This document shows positions 45,871 to 55,244 of a stretch of DNA of 64,000 nucleotides, one piece after another. Location of the stretch: contig DATIBC010000105.1 in assembly GCA_035457725.1 (NCBI GenBank), positions 1 through 64,000 on the forward strand, in the 5' to 3' direction. A program made the position numbers and the translations under genes. This stretch comes from DATFES01 sp035457725. GTDB taxonomy: Bacteria > Pseudomonadota > Alphaproteobacteria > CACIAM-22H2. Position 1 is the first letter of the stretch; every line of letters begins with the position of its first letter. The notes under the pieces were generated by a model that made no database searches, was not told the DNA's origin, and saw nothing but the letters and a program-made list of their open reading frames with translations.

Positions 45871-46293
45871 ATGCTAAAGGCCCTCGTTCCCGTCGACGGG
45901 TCGGAGAACGCCGACCGCGCGGTTCACCATGTCGTCAAGCTCGTCAAGGATGGCGAGCCGATCGAGATCCATCTCATCAACGTGCAGCCGCCCTTTCACG
46001 GCGACGTGACGACGTTCGTCGGCAAGAAGACGGTCGACGATTACCACCGCGAGGAGGCCGAGAAAGCGCTCGTCTCGGCCAGGCAAATTCTGGACGTGGC
46101 GGGCCTAAAGTACAAAACGCACATCGCCGTCGGTCCCGCCGGCGAGACCGTGTGCGAGTTCGCCAAGCGTCTCGGTGTCGACAAGATCGTCATGGGGACG
46201 CGTGGGCTCGGCGGACTCGCCGGGCTGCTCATGGGCTCGGTCGCAACCGATGTCATCAAGAACGCGCCCGTCCCGGTGACCCTGGTCAAATAG
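45871..46293 (+). CDS. Universal stress protein, UspA family
   Basis: 140 aa. The alpha/beta USP fold begins MLKALVPVDGSENADRAVHHVVKL and ends with the ATP-binding pattern GTRGLGGLAGLLMGSVATDVIKNAPVPVTLVK (G-2x-G-9x-G(S/T)). It sits between two TerC genes on the same strand, suggesting a shared stress or metal response. Confidence 0.92.
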   Translation: MLKALVPVDGSENADRAVHHVVKLVKDGEPIEIHLINVQPPFHGDVTTFVGKKTVDDYHREEAEKALVSARQILDVAGLKYKTHIAVGPAGETVCEFAKRLGVDKIVMGTRGLGGLAGLLMGSVATDVIKNAPVPVTLVK

Positions 46294-46417
46294 CGGCGCC
46301 GGTGGGGCGGCCAATCACCGCCGGAATTCGATCGATTTTTCGGCGCGGGCCCCCTGGTGCGTTCGACCATCATCCCTAAGTAAGTGCGCGTCCGCTGAAG
46401 TCATTGGGGGAATCGCG

Positions 46418-47164
46418 ATGGAGTGGCTGACCAACCCAGAAATCTGGGCGAGCCTGCTTACGCTGACTGCGCTCGAGATCGTTCTCGGCATCGACAATAT
46501 CGTCCTCATCGCGGTCGTCGCCTCGAGCCTGCCCGAACGCGAGCGCGACCGGGCCCGCTTCATCGGATTGTCGGTCGCGTTGATCACGCGGCTGCTGCTT
46601 CTGTTCACCATCACCTGGATGGCGGGCCTTACACGGCCGCTGTTTCAACTGTGGGACCATCCCTTCTCCGGCCGCGATCTGATCATGCTGGCCGGCGGCA
46701 TGTTCTTGATGGTGAAAGCGGTGCGCGAGATCCATCACGCGGTGGAGGAGGCGGGCGAGCCGGATTCGACGCGGCGCGCCGGCACGTTCCGTGCGGCGGT
46801 GGCGCAGATCGTCGTGCTCGACATCATCTTTTCGCTCGATTCGGTGATCACCGCGGTCGGGATGGCGCGCGAGCTGTGGGTCATGGTGACCGCGGTGGTC
46901 GTCTCGGTCGCGGTCATGCTTGCGGCGTCGGGACCGATCATCGATTTCGTCCATCGACATCCGACGGTCAAGATGCTGGCGCTCGCCTTCGTGTTGCTGA
47001 TCGGCACGGCGCTGGTCGCCGAAGGGTTCGCGTTCCACATCCCCAAGGGCTACCTCTACTTCGCCATGGCTTTTTCGGTGCTCGTCGAAGCGCTCAATGT
47101 GGCGGTCGCGGGCCGCCGCCGCCGGGCCCGAGCTCGCGCCGCGCGCGGCGCTTCGAACCGATGA
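46418..47164 (+). CDS. TerC family membrane protein (second paralogue)
   Basis: 248 aa. ALEIVLGIDNIVLIAVVASSLP and VLDIIFSLDSVITAVGMA are the two TerC repeats with intramembrane Asp/Asn; the C-terminus is basic (AGRRRRARARAARG). It belongs to the YkoY/YoaE-like branch, different from the YjbE-type gene upstream. Both flank the universal stress protein gene. Confidence 0.9.
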   Translation: MEWLTNPEIWASLLTLTALEIVLGIDNIVLIAVVASSLPERERDRARFIGLSVALITRLLLLFTITWMAGLTRPLFQLWDHPFSGRDLIMLAGGMFLMVKAVREIHHAVEEAGEPDSTRRAGTFRAAVAQIVVLDIIFSLDSVITAVGMARELWVMVTAVVVSVAVMLAASGPIIDFVHRHPTVKMLALAFVLLIGTALVAEGFAFHIPKGYLYFAMAFSVLVEALNVAVAGRRRRARARAARGASNR

Positions 47165-47263
47165 CGGGCTTGCGATTGCCCCCACCGGTGCCAGGGTTGC
47201 ATCGTTCCGCCCGACCTGATACGCCAGCGCCCGCGCAGGGCGCGCGAGCGGAGTCCGCGACTT

Positions 47264-47599
47264 ATGACCTACGTCGTTACCGAAGCCTGCATCAAGTGCA
47301 AGTACATGGACTGCGTCGAGGTATGCCCGGTCGACTGCTTCTACGAAGGCGAGACGATGCTGGTCATCAAGCCCGACGAATGCATCGATTGCGGAGTGTG
47401 CGAACCCGAGTGCCCGGCCGAGGCGATTGTCCCGGACACCGATCCCGGGGCCGAGCGGTGGGTCGAGGTCAATCGCCAATACGCGGACGCGTGGCCGAAT
47501 ATCACCCGCAAGAGCGAAGCGCCGGCGGATGCCGACCAGTTCAAGGGGGTCGAGGGCAAATTCGAGCAGTATTTCAGTCCTAATCCTGCGAAACGATAG
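47264..47599 (+). CDS. fdxA: Ferredoxin FdxA (7Fe-8S type)
   Basis: 111 aa. Cysteine layout CIKCKYMDCVEVCPVDC and CIDCGVCEPECP, with the long C-terminal extension (KFEQYFSPNPAKR) of the FdxA class carrying [3Fe-4S] and [4Fe-4S] clusters. It is a low-potential electron carrier; in alphaproteobacteria it is usually next to carD, as here. Confidence 0.96.
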   Translation: MTYVVTEACIKCKYMDCVEVCPVDCFYEGETMLVIKPDECIDCGVCEPECPAEAIVPDTDPGAERWVEVNRQYADAWPNITRKSEAPADADQFKGVEGKFEQYFSPNPAKR

Positions 47600-47859
47600 A
47601 AGATTTATTTCCTAAGACCCTGCGGTGAATCGCCGCCTCGGGGCGGTCAACGGTTTAATCTGCGCTAATTTCGTGTTATATGAATAAATCGTTAGGGCGA
47701 GCAGGATCGCCACCTCCTCCAAGTCGGTTTGTCGCCGCACAAAGGGGGGGTAAGTCCAAGATAAGGCTGCAATAAAGTCCGCTGGACGCGACTTTGCGGG
47801 GGGCGTCCAACACAGGGGCTTTGCTGTCGCCCGACGGGATCGAACGGAGCACGCAAGGC

Positions 47860-48375
47860 ATGCGCAAAGTTTCCCGAGAGACGAACGAGACCGGCTTCAG
47901 CGTCGGCGATCACGTTGTTTACCCGACCCATGGGGTAGGCAAGATTACCCTCGTCGAGACCCAGGAGATCGTCGGCCAGAAGCTTCGGCTGTTCGTCATC
48001 CTCTTCGATAAGGACCGCATGACGCTGCGCGTTCCGGTGGCGAAAGCCAAGACCGCCGGTTTGCGTCGCCTGTGCACGCGCAAGGAGATGCAGACCGCGC
48101 TCGCCACGCTGAAGGGCCGCTCGCGCGTCAAGCGCACGATGTGGAGCCGTCGTGCCCAGGAATACGAGGCCAAGATCAACTCGGGCGACCCGAAATCGAT
48201 CGCCGAAGTGGTCCGTGACCTGCATCGCAACGCCGGCCAACCTGACCAGTCTTTCAGCGAGCGCCAGATGTACCAGGCGGCGCTGGGGCGGTTGGTCAGC
48301 GAGTTCGCGGCGGTCGAACGCATCTCCGAGGAAACCGCGACGCAGCGCGTCGAGGCGATGCTCAAGGCCGCCTGA
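47860..48375 (+). CDS. carD: CarD family transcriptional regulator
   Basis: 171 aa from MRKVSRETNETGFSVGD; a start 22 codons upstream is less likely. The N-terminal Tudor-like RNA polymerase interaction domain (GFSVGDHVVYPTHGVGKI) and the C-terminal helical DNA-binding part (RAQEYEAKINSGDPKSIAEVVRDLHR) are complete. CarD stabilises open complexes at many promoters. The 260-bp upstream gap has an AT-rich patch around 47655-47695 that probably holds its promoter. Confidence 0.93.
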   Translation: MRKVSRETNETGFSVGDHVVYPTHGVGKITLVETQEIVGQKLRLFVILFDKDRMTLRVPVAKAKTAGLRRLCTRKEMQTALATLKGRSRVKRTMWSRRAQEYEAKINSGDPKSIAEVVRDLHRNAGQPDQSFSERQMYQAALGRLVSEFAAVERISEETATQRVEAMLKAA

Positions 48376-48471
48376 ACGCCGCAAGATCCGGCCACCAGGG
48401 CGCGGTCGGGCGGATTACGCCCCGCCCGCGCCCTTTTGGTTTGCAGGCCGGCGGCGTATCTTCGCGATTCG

Positions 48472-49290
48472 ATGCCCGACAGCGAGAAATTCGCCAGCCT
48501 TGGCCGCGTCCGGCGAGTCTGGGCCGTGGCGGCGATTCACGGCGATGCGGCGCGCCTCGCCGCGTTGCATGATCAATTGGCGCGCCGGCTGGCGACCGGC
48601 GACCGCATCATCTATCTCGGCAACTATCTCGGCCGCGGGCGCGAGATTTTGGCGACGGTCGACGAGCTGCTGCGCTTTCGACGCTGGGCGATCGCGCGGC
48701 CCCTGGCGTTCTCCAGCGATGTCGTCTATCTGCGCGGCTGCCAAGAAGAAATGTGGCAGAAATTGTTGCAGCTCCAATTCGCCGTCAATCCGCGCGAGGT
48801 GTTCGACTGGATGCTGGCCCAAGGCGTCGACGCGACGCTATCCGCCTACGGCGGCAATCTCAACCGCGGCATGGCGGCGGCGCGCGACGGCCCGCGGGCG
48901 ATCACCCGCTGGACGGCCGACCTTCGCCAAGCCATCGCGGCACGCCCGGGCCATCAATCACTGATGGTCGCGCTGCGCCGCGCCGCGTTCACCGATGGCG
49001 GCGAATTGCTGTTCGTACATGCCGGAGTCGATCCCGCCCGTCCGCTTGCGGCGCAGAGCGACACCTTGTGGTGGGGTTCGCCCGCCTTCGCCAAGCTCGA
49101 TGAGGCCTATGAAGGCTTTCGCTTGGTGGTGCGCGGGTTCGACCGGACGCACGCCGGGCTACGCAACGACACGCCGATCATGCGAACTCGCCATACCCTC
49201 ACAATCGACGGCGGCTGCGGTTTCGGCGGCAGGCTTGCTGCGGCGTGCCTGTCGTGCGACGGCGACATCACCGACCAGATCACTGTTTGA
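48472..49290 (+). CDS. PPP-type metallophosphatase homologue lacking metal ligands
   Basis: 272 aa from MPDSEKFASLGRVRR. The chain follows the PPP phosphatase plan, but the motifs are changed: GDxHG is AAIHG (20-24), GDxxDRG is GNYLGRG (50-56) and GNHE is GCQE (89-92). Only H23 and the later VHAGVDP are kept, and the GHT(P) region reads RGFDRTH. All metal Asp/Asn positions of the first three motifs are lost, so catalysis is unlikely and a binding or regulatory role is the better guess. It lies between carD and rpoH on the same strand. Confidence 0.8.
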   Translation: MPDSEKFASLGRVRRVWAVAAIHGDAARLAALHDQLARRLATGDRIIYLGNYLGRGREILATVDELLRFRRWAIARPLAFSSDVVYLRGCQEEMWQKLLQLQFAVNPREVFDWMLAQGVDATLSAYGGNLNRGMAAARDGPRAITRWTADLRQAIAARPGHQSLMVALRRAAFTDGGELLFVHAGVDPARPLAAQSDTLWWGSPAFAKLDEAYEGFRLVVRGFDRTHAGLRNDTPIMRTRHTLTIDGGCGFGGRLAAACLSCDGDITDQITV

Positions 49291-49497
49291 TCGTCCCCTT
49301 CCCGTTCAATTGTTAATATCCACGCCAGACTCAGGGACAATCCTGATCGAAAATAGTCATCGAATCGCAACCCCGTCGTCACAGCCGACCGGGTAGCCTT
49401 TTCTCGCCCACGCCGGTGATCCGCCGACGGCCGGCTGCCGTACTAACGCTAGACGCGCCGCACGCTTGAGCGGGCGGACGCGACGGGGAAGGCGAGA

Positions 49498-50376
<879 letters not shown>

Positions 50377-50409
50377 AGCCGCCGTCGAACGAACGGATTC
50401 GCGGATCGC

Positions 50410-51888
50410 TCAGTCGGCGACGATCTTGACCCGATCGCCGGGCGCGAGTCGGGCGCCCGCGGCGAGGCCGTTGAGCACTTCGAAACGCCGGCGTTTGTCG
50501 CCGTCGACCTGCATGCGTTGCGCGATCGAATCGACGCTGTCGCCCGAGCGTACGTTGACGACGCGGATACGCAGCGGCGTCAGCGTGCGCCGTTCTTCGG
50601 CGCTGAGCTGGTGGAACGAATAGGTCGTGCGGCGGAACACCTCGTTGAGCCCGGCGGTATTCTCGGGCTTGGTGACGAACAAGAATCGGTAGATCGTCCG
50701 TTCATCGAAGCGGATCGCTATCAGGCGAATATCGTAGGTCGTGCCCTGGCTCGTGATCCGCGTCGCCGCGGTCGCCGACGGCAGGCCGTTGATGTCGATC
50801 GCTTCCAGCCCGACAAGATTGACGCCGCGCGCCCATACGGTGCGAATGTAATCGGCCATGCCGAGGCCTTGCGTCTGCGCTCGTGTCTCGGCGCCGAAGA
50901 CGATCCGCGCGCCATTGGGGCCGCGCGCCGAGACCGATGTCGCGCTGTTGAAGATTTGGAACCCGCCGGGCACCTCGAAGCGAAAGCCCAGTTTGGGATG
51001 GATGAACGTATGGTTGCGGATGAATCCGTTGTCGGGATCGCCGCCGAAATACATGCCATCGATCGTCGCGAGATACTCCACCGCGTCGATGCGCGCGCCC
51101 GTCGGCTGCACGCCCTGCGCCTTGGTCTGCTCGATGGCGTCGCGGACGCGGTCGGCGGTGCGCGGATGGCTTTGCAGAAGGCTGAATTCGTCGGCCGCGC
51201 CTGCGCGGCCGGCAAGCTCGGCCTGGAGCGCGCTTTCGGCCTGCAACTTGGCGAGGAAGCTGGGCATGCCGTTGACATCGTAGCCGGTGCGCGAGAGGTA
51301 GCGGATCCCGAGCAAATCGGCTTGGCTTTCCTGCTCGCGCGAGTAGCCGGCGAGCGCCAACTGCCCCACCGCCTGACCGGCCTGGGCGCCGAGGCCGCCG
51401 GCGAATATGCCGAGCACCGCGACGCCGAGCTGACTCGCCACTGCGGCGCTGTAGCGCTGCGCCGAATGGCGGGCCGTGACATGGCCGATCTCGTGGCCGA
51501 GCACGCCGGCGAGTTCGGCTTCGTTGGAGGCGAGCGCCAGCAGTCCGCGCGTTACATAGATGTAGCCGCCGGGAAGGGCGAAGGCGTTGACGATATCGCT
51601 GTTGAGGACGGTGAACGTGAATTGGAGATCGGCCAGCTCCGAGGCGCGGGCGAGCGTGGCGCCCACCGTGCCGACATAGCCGGCAATCTTCGAGTCGTCA
51701 TAGACCCCGCCGAATTCCTTGACGATCTTGGGATGCTCCTCGCGGCCGACGCGAATTTCATCTTGCGGCGACATGAAGGCGGTGAAGCTCTGTTCGCCCG
51801 TCGCCGGGTTGGTCGAGCAGGCGGACAGCTGCGGCAAGGCTGCGGCGAGCGCGGCCGCGGCGGCGAATCGGCGAATGGCGCGGTTCAT
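50410..51888 (-). CDS. M48 family zinc metalloprotease lipoprotein with LysM-like C-terminus
   Basis: 492 aa. Lipobox LSAC with C24, then the protease domain with HEIGH (H132, E133, H136) and the third ligand E187 in SREQESQAD, as in BepA/LoiP. The C-terminal part ends in a LysM-like segment (VRSGDSVDSIAQRM...GDRVKIV). It is probably an outer-membrane-associated periplasmic protease for envelope protein quality control. Its start overlaps the nuclease-like gene (ATGA). Confidence 0.92.
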   Translation of the reverse strand: MNRAIRRFAAAAALAAALPQLSACSTNPATGEQSFTAFMSPQDEIRVGREEHPKIVKEFGGVYDDSKIAGYVGTVGATLARASELADLQFTFTVLNSDIVNAFALPGGYIYVTRGLLALASNEAELAGVLGHEIGHVTARHSAQRYSAAVASQLGVAVLGIFAGGLGAQAGQAVGQLALAGYSREQESQADLLGIRYLSRTGYDVNGMPSFLAKLQAESALQAELAGRAGAADEFSLLQSHPRTADRVRDAIEQTKAQGVQPTGARIDAVEYLATIDGMYFGGDPDNGFIRNHTFIHPKLGFRFEVPGGFQIFNSATSVSARGPNGARIVFGAETRAQTQGLGMADYIRTVWARGVNLVGLEAIDINGLPSATAATRITSQGTTYDIRLIAIRFDERTIYRFLFVTKPENTAGLNEVFRRTTYSFHQLSAEERRTLTPLRIRVVNVRSGDSVDSIAQRMQVDGDKRRRFEVLNGLAAGARLAPGDRVKIVAD

Positions 51889-52652
51889 TGCTCCAAAACC
51901 TCGATCTGCTCGGGATGGATGGCTTCGATCAGCGGTCCGTCACGCCACTGGATCCAGCCACGTATGCGAATGATTTTTCCTTGCAAGGCCCGCAGGTCAA
52001 GCCCGGCCGCTGAAAAAGTTGGGCGATTCTCGCGGGGCACCGCGACGGTGAAATCGCCGCGCCAGTCTGCTCCAAAATTGAGATAGACGCGACCGGCGAC
52101 GGTGCTGGCTTTCAGTACGCGCCCCTCGACCAGTTCGAAACGATCGATGTAATGCCGTGCCGTCTCCGGGTCGCGCACGGCGAACCCGCGTGACGCCCAA
52201 ACGCCGCGTCGCGCCTCGCGCGCTTCGGCCTCGAGCCGCAGCAGCTCGCCTGCGCGCTCGCGCCCATCGGGCAGCGTGTCGACGCGGACGGCGCCCCGGC
52301 GCACCAACTCCGCTTGCAGCCAGCGACCGTCGTGATCGAAAACATGCGCCAGAACCCGGCCATGGCGATCGATGCCTGCGCCCGTCGGCGCAAGGCCGAG
52401 GGTTCGGTCGCCGACCAGTTGCGCCAATATGCGCGTGGCGGCGATAGCCAGCGGCTCGGGCGCCTGCGGCGGCTTGGGCGCCATGATTCCGGCCAGGCGC
52501 ACGACCCGGCCGTCGGACAAGCCGATGGTGTCGCCATCGATGATCCGTGCGGCGCGCAGCCCCTGCGTCTCGGCCGCGCAAGCGAAGTTGGCGACGAACG
52601 CAAGTGCCACGAAGCTGAACGCGGCGAGGCTGAATGAACCCGGCGATGGCAT
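51885..52652 (-). CDS. Exported thermonuclease-like (SNase) protein
   Basis: 255 aa from the ATG at 52652 (MPSPGSFSLAAF), with GAGGA upstream; longer frames overlap the prolyl aminopeptidase gene. A signal peptide ends near residue 26 (ANFACAAE). The SNase core is partly seen: RIIDGDTIGLSDGRVVRLAGIMAP, DRHGRVLAHVF, WLQAELVRRGAVRV. The second half (ASTVAGRVYLNFGADWRGDFTVAVPREN) is the repeat found in envelope-linked SNase proteins. Catalytic Arg/Glu content should be checked before calling it a nuclease. Confidence 0.82.
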   Translation of the reverse strand: MPSPGSFSLAAFSFVALAFVANFACAAETQGLRAARIIDGDTIGLSDGRVVRLAGIMAPKPPQAPEPLAIAATRILAQLVGDRTLGLAPTGAGIDRHGRVLAHVFDHDGRWLQAELVRRGAVRVDTLPDGRERAGELLRLEAEAREARRGVWASRGFAVRDPETARHYIDRFELVEGRVLKASTVAGRVYLNFGADWRGDFTVAVPRENRPTFSAAGLDLRALQGKIIRIRGWIQWRDGPLIEAIHPEQIEVLEQ

Positions 52653-52754
52653 GGCTCGATCCTCGGCCAACATACAACGCCGCCGCCCGGCCCGGCCAAC
52701 CTGCGGCATCTTCGGTTGACGCCCTGGGCGGGGATTGGCGATTCTTGGCTGGTC

Positions 52755-53720
52755 ATGCTCGGACCCAACACCACCGCCCGCACCGAACTCTATCCGCCGC
52801 TCGAGCCGTACGCCTCGGGAATGTTGTCCCTCGACGGCCGCCACCAGATGTATTGGGAGGAGGCTGGAAATCCGCGCGGCGTGCCGGTGGTCTTCTTGCA
52901 CGGCGGTCCTGGCGCCGGCGCGACGCCGGCCCACCGCCGGTTCTTCGATCCCGGCCATTACCGCATCGTCGTGTTCGATCAACGCGGCGCCGGGCGTTCG
53001 CGCCCACATGCCGAGCTCGCCGACAACACCACAGCGCACCTCGTCGCCGATATCGAAACGCTGCGCCGCCGGCGCGGCATCGATCGCTGGATTGCTTTCG
53101 GCGGCTCGTGGGGTTCGACCCTCGGGCTCGCCTATGCCGAAGCCTACCCGGAGCGGGTGCGCGCGCTGGTCCTGCGCGGCATATTCCTCGGCCGGCAACG
53201 CGAGATCGACTGGTTTCTCTATGGCGCGCGTGCGGTTTTCCCGGAAGCCTGGCGCGCCTTCGCCGAAGCCGTCCCGGCAAGCGAGCGGACCGATCTATTG
53301 ACCGCCTATCGCCGCCGCCTCGACGATCCCGATCCGGCGGTGCACATGCCGGCGGCGCGTGCCTGGAGCGGGTACGAGGGGGCCTGCTCGACCCTGCTGC
53401 CGAACGCCGAGACGGCAAGCGCCTTCGCCGAGGATCGCACCGCGCTTGGGCTTGCCCGCATCGAGGCGCACTATTTCCGGCACCGGGCGTTCCTCGCCGA
53501 TGACGCGCTCGTCACCGATATCGGCCGCGTGCGGCGAATTCCGGCGACAATCATCCAGGGACGTTACGATATGGTCTGTCCGATCGAGTCGGCTGACGAT
53601 CTCGCCCGCGCCTGGCCCGAGGCGCAATACGTGATCGTTCCCGACGCCGGGCACTCGGCGATGGAACCGGGTATTCGCGCCGCCTTGGTGGCGGCGATGG
53701 AACGCTACAAGACGCTGTAG
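52755..53720 (+). CDS. pip: Prolyl aminopeptidase
   Basis: 321 aa from MLGPNTTARTELYPPLEPY. Alpha/beta hydrolase with HGGPGAG oxyanion loop, nucleophile S118 in GGSWGST, catalytic Asp in QGRYDMVCP and His in DAGHSA. It removes N-terminal proline from peptides in the cytoplasm. It is divergent from the nuclease gene. Confidence 0.95.
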   Translation: MLGPNTTARTELYPPLEPYASGMLSLDGRHQMYWEEAGNPRGVPVVFLHGGPGAGATPAHRRFFDPGHYRIVVFDQRGAGRSRPHAELADNTTAHLVADIETLRRRRGIDRWIAFGGSWGSTLGLAYAEAYPERVRALVLRGIFLGRQREIDWFLYGARAVFPEAWRAFAEAVPASERTDLLTAYRRRLDDPDPAVHMPAARAWSGYEGACSTLLPNAETASAFAEDRTALGLARIEAHYFRHRAFLADDALVTDIGRVRRIPATIIQGRYDMVCPIESADDLARAWPEAQYVIVPDAGHSAMEPGIRAALVAAMERYKTL

Positions 53721-53862
53721 GCGATGTCGCATCGCGCGCGAGGAGGCTGTGGAGAATACCGCGCGGCTTGTCGAATATTATCGTCCACTGATATGATTTT
53801 GCCTCGATTCGCGAGCGCGTTCAGGGTCCAACGTGCGGGTTTACCGCTCGAGGAGGATCGAC

Positions 53863-54402
53863 ATGGGGTTTAAGCGAGGCGGTCTGCGGCGGTCCGGCGC
53901 CGTGGCGGCGATGGTATCGGTCATCTGGCTCGCCCCGGGAGCGGCGGCGGCGCAAAGCGCGTACACCACCGGCAGCTATTTGTCGGTTGGCGTCGGCGCG
54001 TTCGATGTATTCGAAGACGAATTTCGCTCGACGCAGTTCGAACTGCAGTTCCGGCCGGGCCTGAAATGGTGGCTGCTACAGCCGATGGTGGGCGCCAGCG
54101 TCACCACCGACGGCAGCGTGTTCGGCTATGGGGGAATCAGCCTCGACATCAATCTGACGCCGTATCTGGTCGTGCGCCCGAGCGTAGCCGCCGGCGCCTA
54201 CGAGGAGGGCGACGGCAAAGATCTCGGCGGCACGCTCGAGTTTCGCAGCGGCATCGAGATCGCCTGGCAGTTCGACAACCGCATGCGGCTCGGCCTCGAG
54301 CTGTATCACCGCTCGAACGCCGGGATCTACGACGACAACCCGGGCGAGGAATCGCTGATGCTGAATTTTTCAGCGCCATGGAGCGCCCTGTTCGAGCGCT
54401 GA
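53863..54402 (+). CDS. Lipid A 3-O-deacylase, PagL-like
   Basis: 179 aa from MGFKRGGLRR behind GAGGAGG; the frame is open ten codons earlier without a site. A signal peptide ends about residue 30, then an outer-membrane beta-barrel. The catalytic triad of PagL fits: H149, S151 (YHRSNAG) and E163 (GEESLML), with the Ser-to-Glu spacing of 12 found in PagL. It would remove the 3-O acyl chain of lipid A and so alter immune or antibiotic response. Confidence 0.82.
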   Translation: MGFKRGGLRRSGAVAAMVSVIWLAPGAAAAQSAYTTGSYLSVGVGAFDVFEDEFRSTQFELQFRPGLKWWLLQPMVGASVTTDGSVFGYGGISLDINLTPYLVVRPSVAAGAYEEGDGKDLGGTLEFRSGIEIAWQFDNRMRLGLELYHRSNAGIYDDNPGEESLMLNFSAPWSALFER

Positions 54403-54463
54403 AGCGGCAGTCCCGCGCCCGTCGCGACGCGCCGCCGGCCCGTGCTATAACTCGGGTGCAAGC

Positions 54464-54540
54464 GTCCCCGTAGCTCAGCCGGATAGAGCAGCAGTTTCCT
54501 AAACTGCGGGTCGGAGGTTCGAGTCCTCTCGGGGACGCCA
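54464..54540 (+). tRNA. tRNA-Arg (anticodon CCU)
   Basis: 77 nt including encoded CCA. Acceptor stem GTCCCCG/CGGGGAC, D-arm TAGCTCAGCCGGATAGAGCA, anticodon stem GCAGT/ACTGC with loop TTCCTAA (anticodon CCT), T-arm GGAGGTTCGAGTCCTCT. A TATAAC box at 54446-54451 is a plausible -10 element. tRNA genes of this kind are common integration sites, but no integrase was seen. Confidence 0.97.
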
Positions 54541-54735
54541 CGTTATTTCAATGCGTTAATTGCAATTCGCGCCAACGCGGCGGCGGCGCGTGTGGGACTC
54601 GCGTGAGGGACTGCGGACGATACTCGTTCAAGAAAAGTTGAGTCCGCGCTTCTCGCGGCATTCCTTGAGCCGTGAGACAACGCTCGGTACGTTGATTGCC
54701 CTATAACGAGCACTTCGAACCGGGCGAGAACGACC

Positions 54736-55146
54736 ATGAACACAACGGTGAGCTGTCATCGTCCGTCGTCTGTATGGACGGTCCCGGAGCCGTTCCGCAA
54801 CATTTACTCGCACGCAGTCGAACTACCCGTCGGCAAGCGACTATTGTTCATTTCAGGCCAGGTCGGCGTTGCCCCTGACGGCCGCGTCGCGGAGGATTTC
54901 TCGACTCAGGCCGAACAGGCGATGGACAATGTCGAGGCGCTGCTCGTGGCCGCGCGCATGACCATTGCCGAGGTTGTCAAACTTACCTACTACGTGACGA
55001 ATTCCCAGAACTTGGCCACTCTCGGCGAAATTCGCCGGAGGCGTTGGTCGTCGCGGACGCCACCGGCTGTGACGGCGCTCGTCATCGCCGGATTGGCGCG
55101 CTCCGAATACCTCATCGAGATCGAGGCAATTGCCGCCGCGAACTGA
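54736..55146 (+). CDS. RidA/YjgF-like protein lacking the catalytic Arg
   Basis: 136 aa. The fold signatures SGQVGVAPDGRVAEDFSTQAEQAMDNVEALL and LIEIEAIAAAN are clear. In RidA the conserved Arg (PAxR/RxxV pattern) needed for 2-aminoacrylate hydrolysis aligns with V112 (PPAVTALVIAGLA), so this is one of the Rid subfamilies without imine-deaminase activity, and its role is open. Confidence 0.85.
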   Translation: MNTTVSCHRPSSVWTVPEPFRNIYSHAVELPVGKRLLFISGQVGVAPDGRVAEDFSTQAEQAMDNVEALLVAARMTIAEVVKLTYYVTNSQNLATLGEIRRRRWSSRTPPAVTALVIAGLARSEYLIEIEAIAAAN

Positions 55147-55244
55147 GCGCGGGCATCGCCCGGCCCTGAAAGGGCCAGCAGGTCTTGCCAAGTCGCCGGC
55201 AAGCGCCAAGATTCCAAGCTCCGATATTTCATTGTGAGGACGCC

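Noticed and set aside
47600..47660. Short CCGCC/GGCGG hairpin after fdxA as a terminator
   Set aside because: Only a 5-bp stem with no clear T-run; too weak to call.
54464..54735. tRNA-Arg as an integration site
   Set aside because: No integrase, no repeat of the tRNA 3' end and no phage gene cluster was seen in the window; kept only as a remark.
54543..54743. Small minus-strand frame after the tRNA as an integrase remnant
   Set aside because: No catalytic motif of tyrosine recombinases; similarity is not better than chance.
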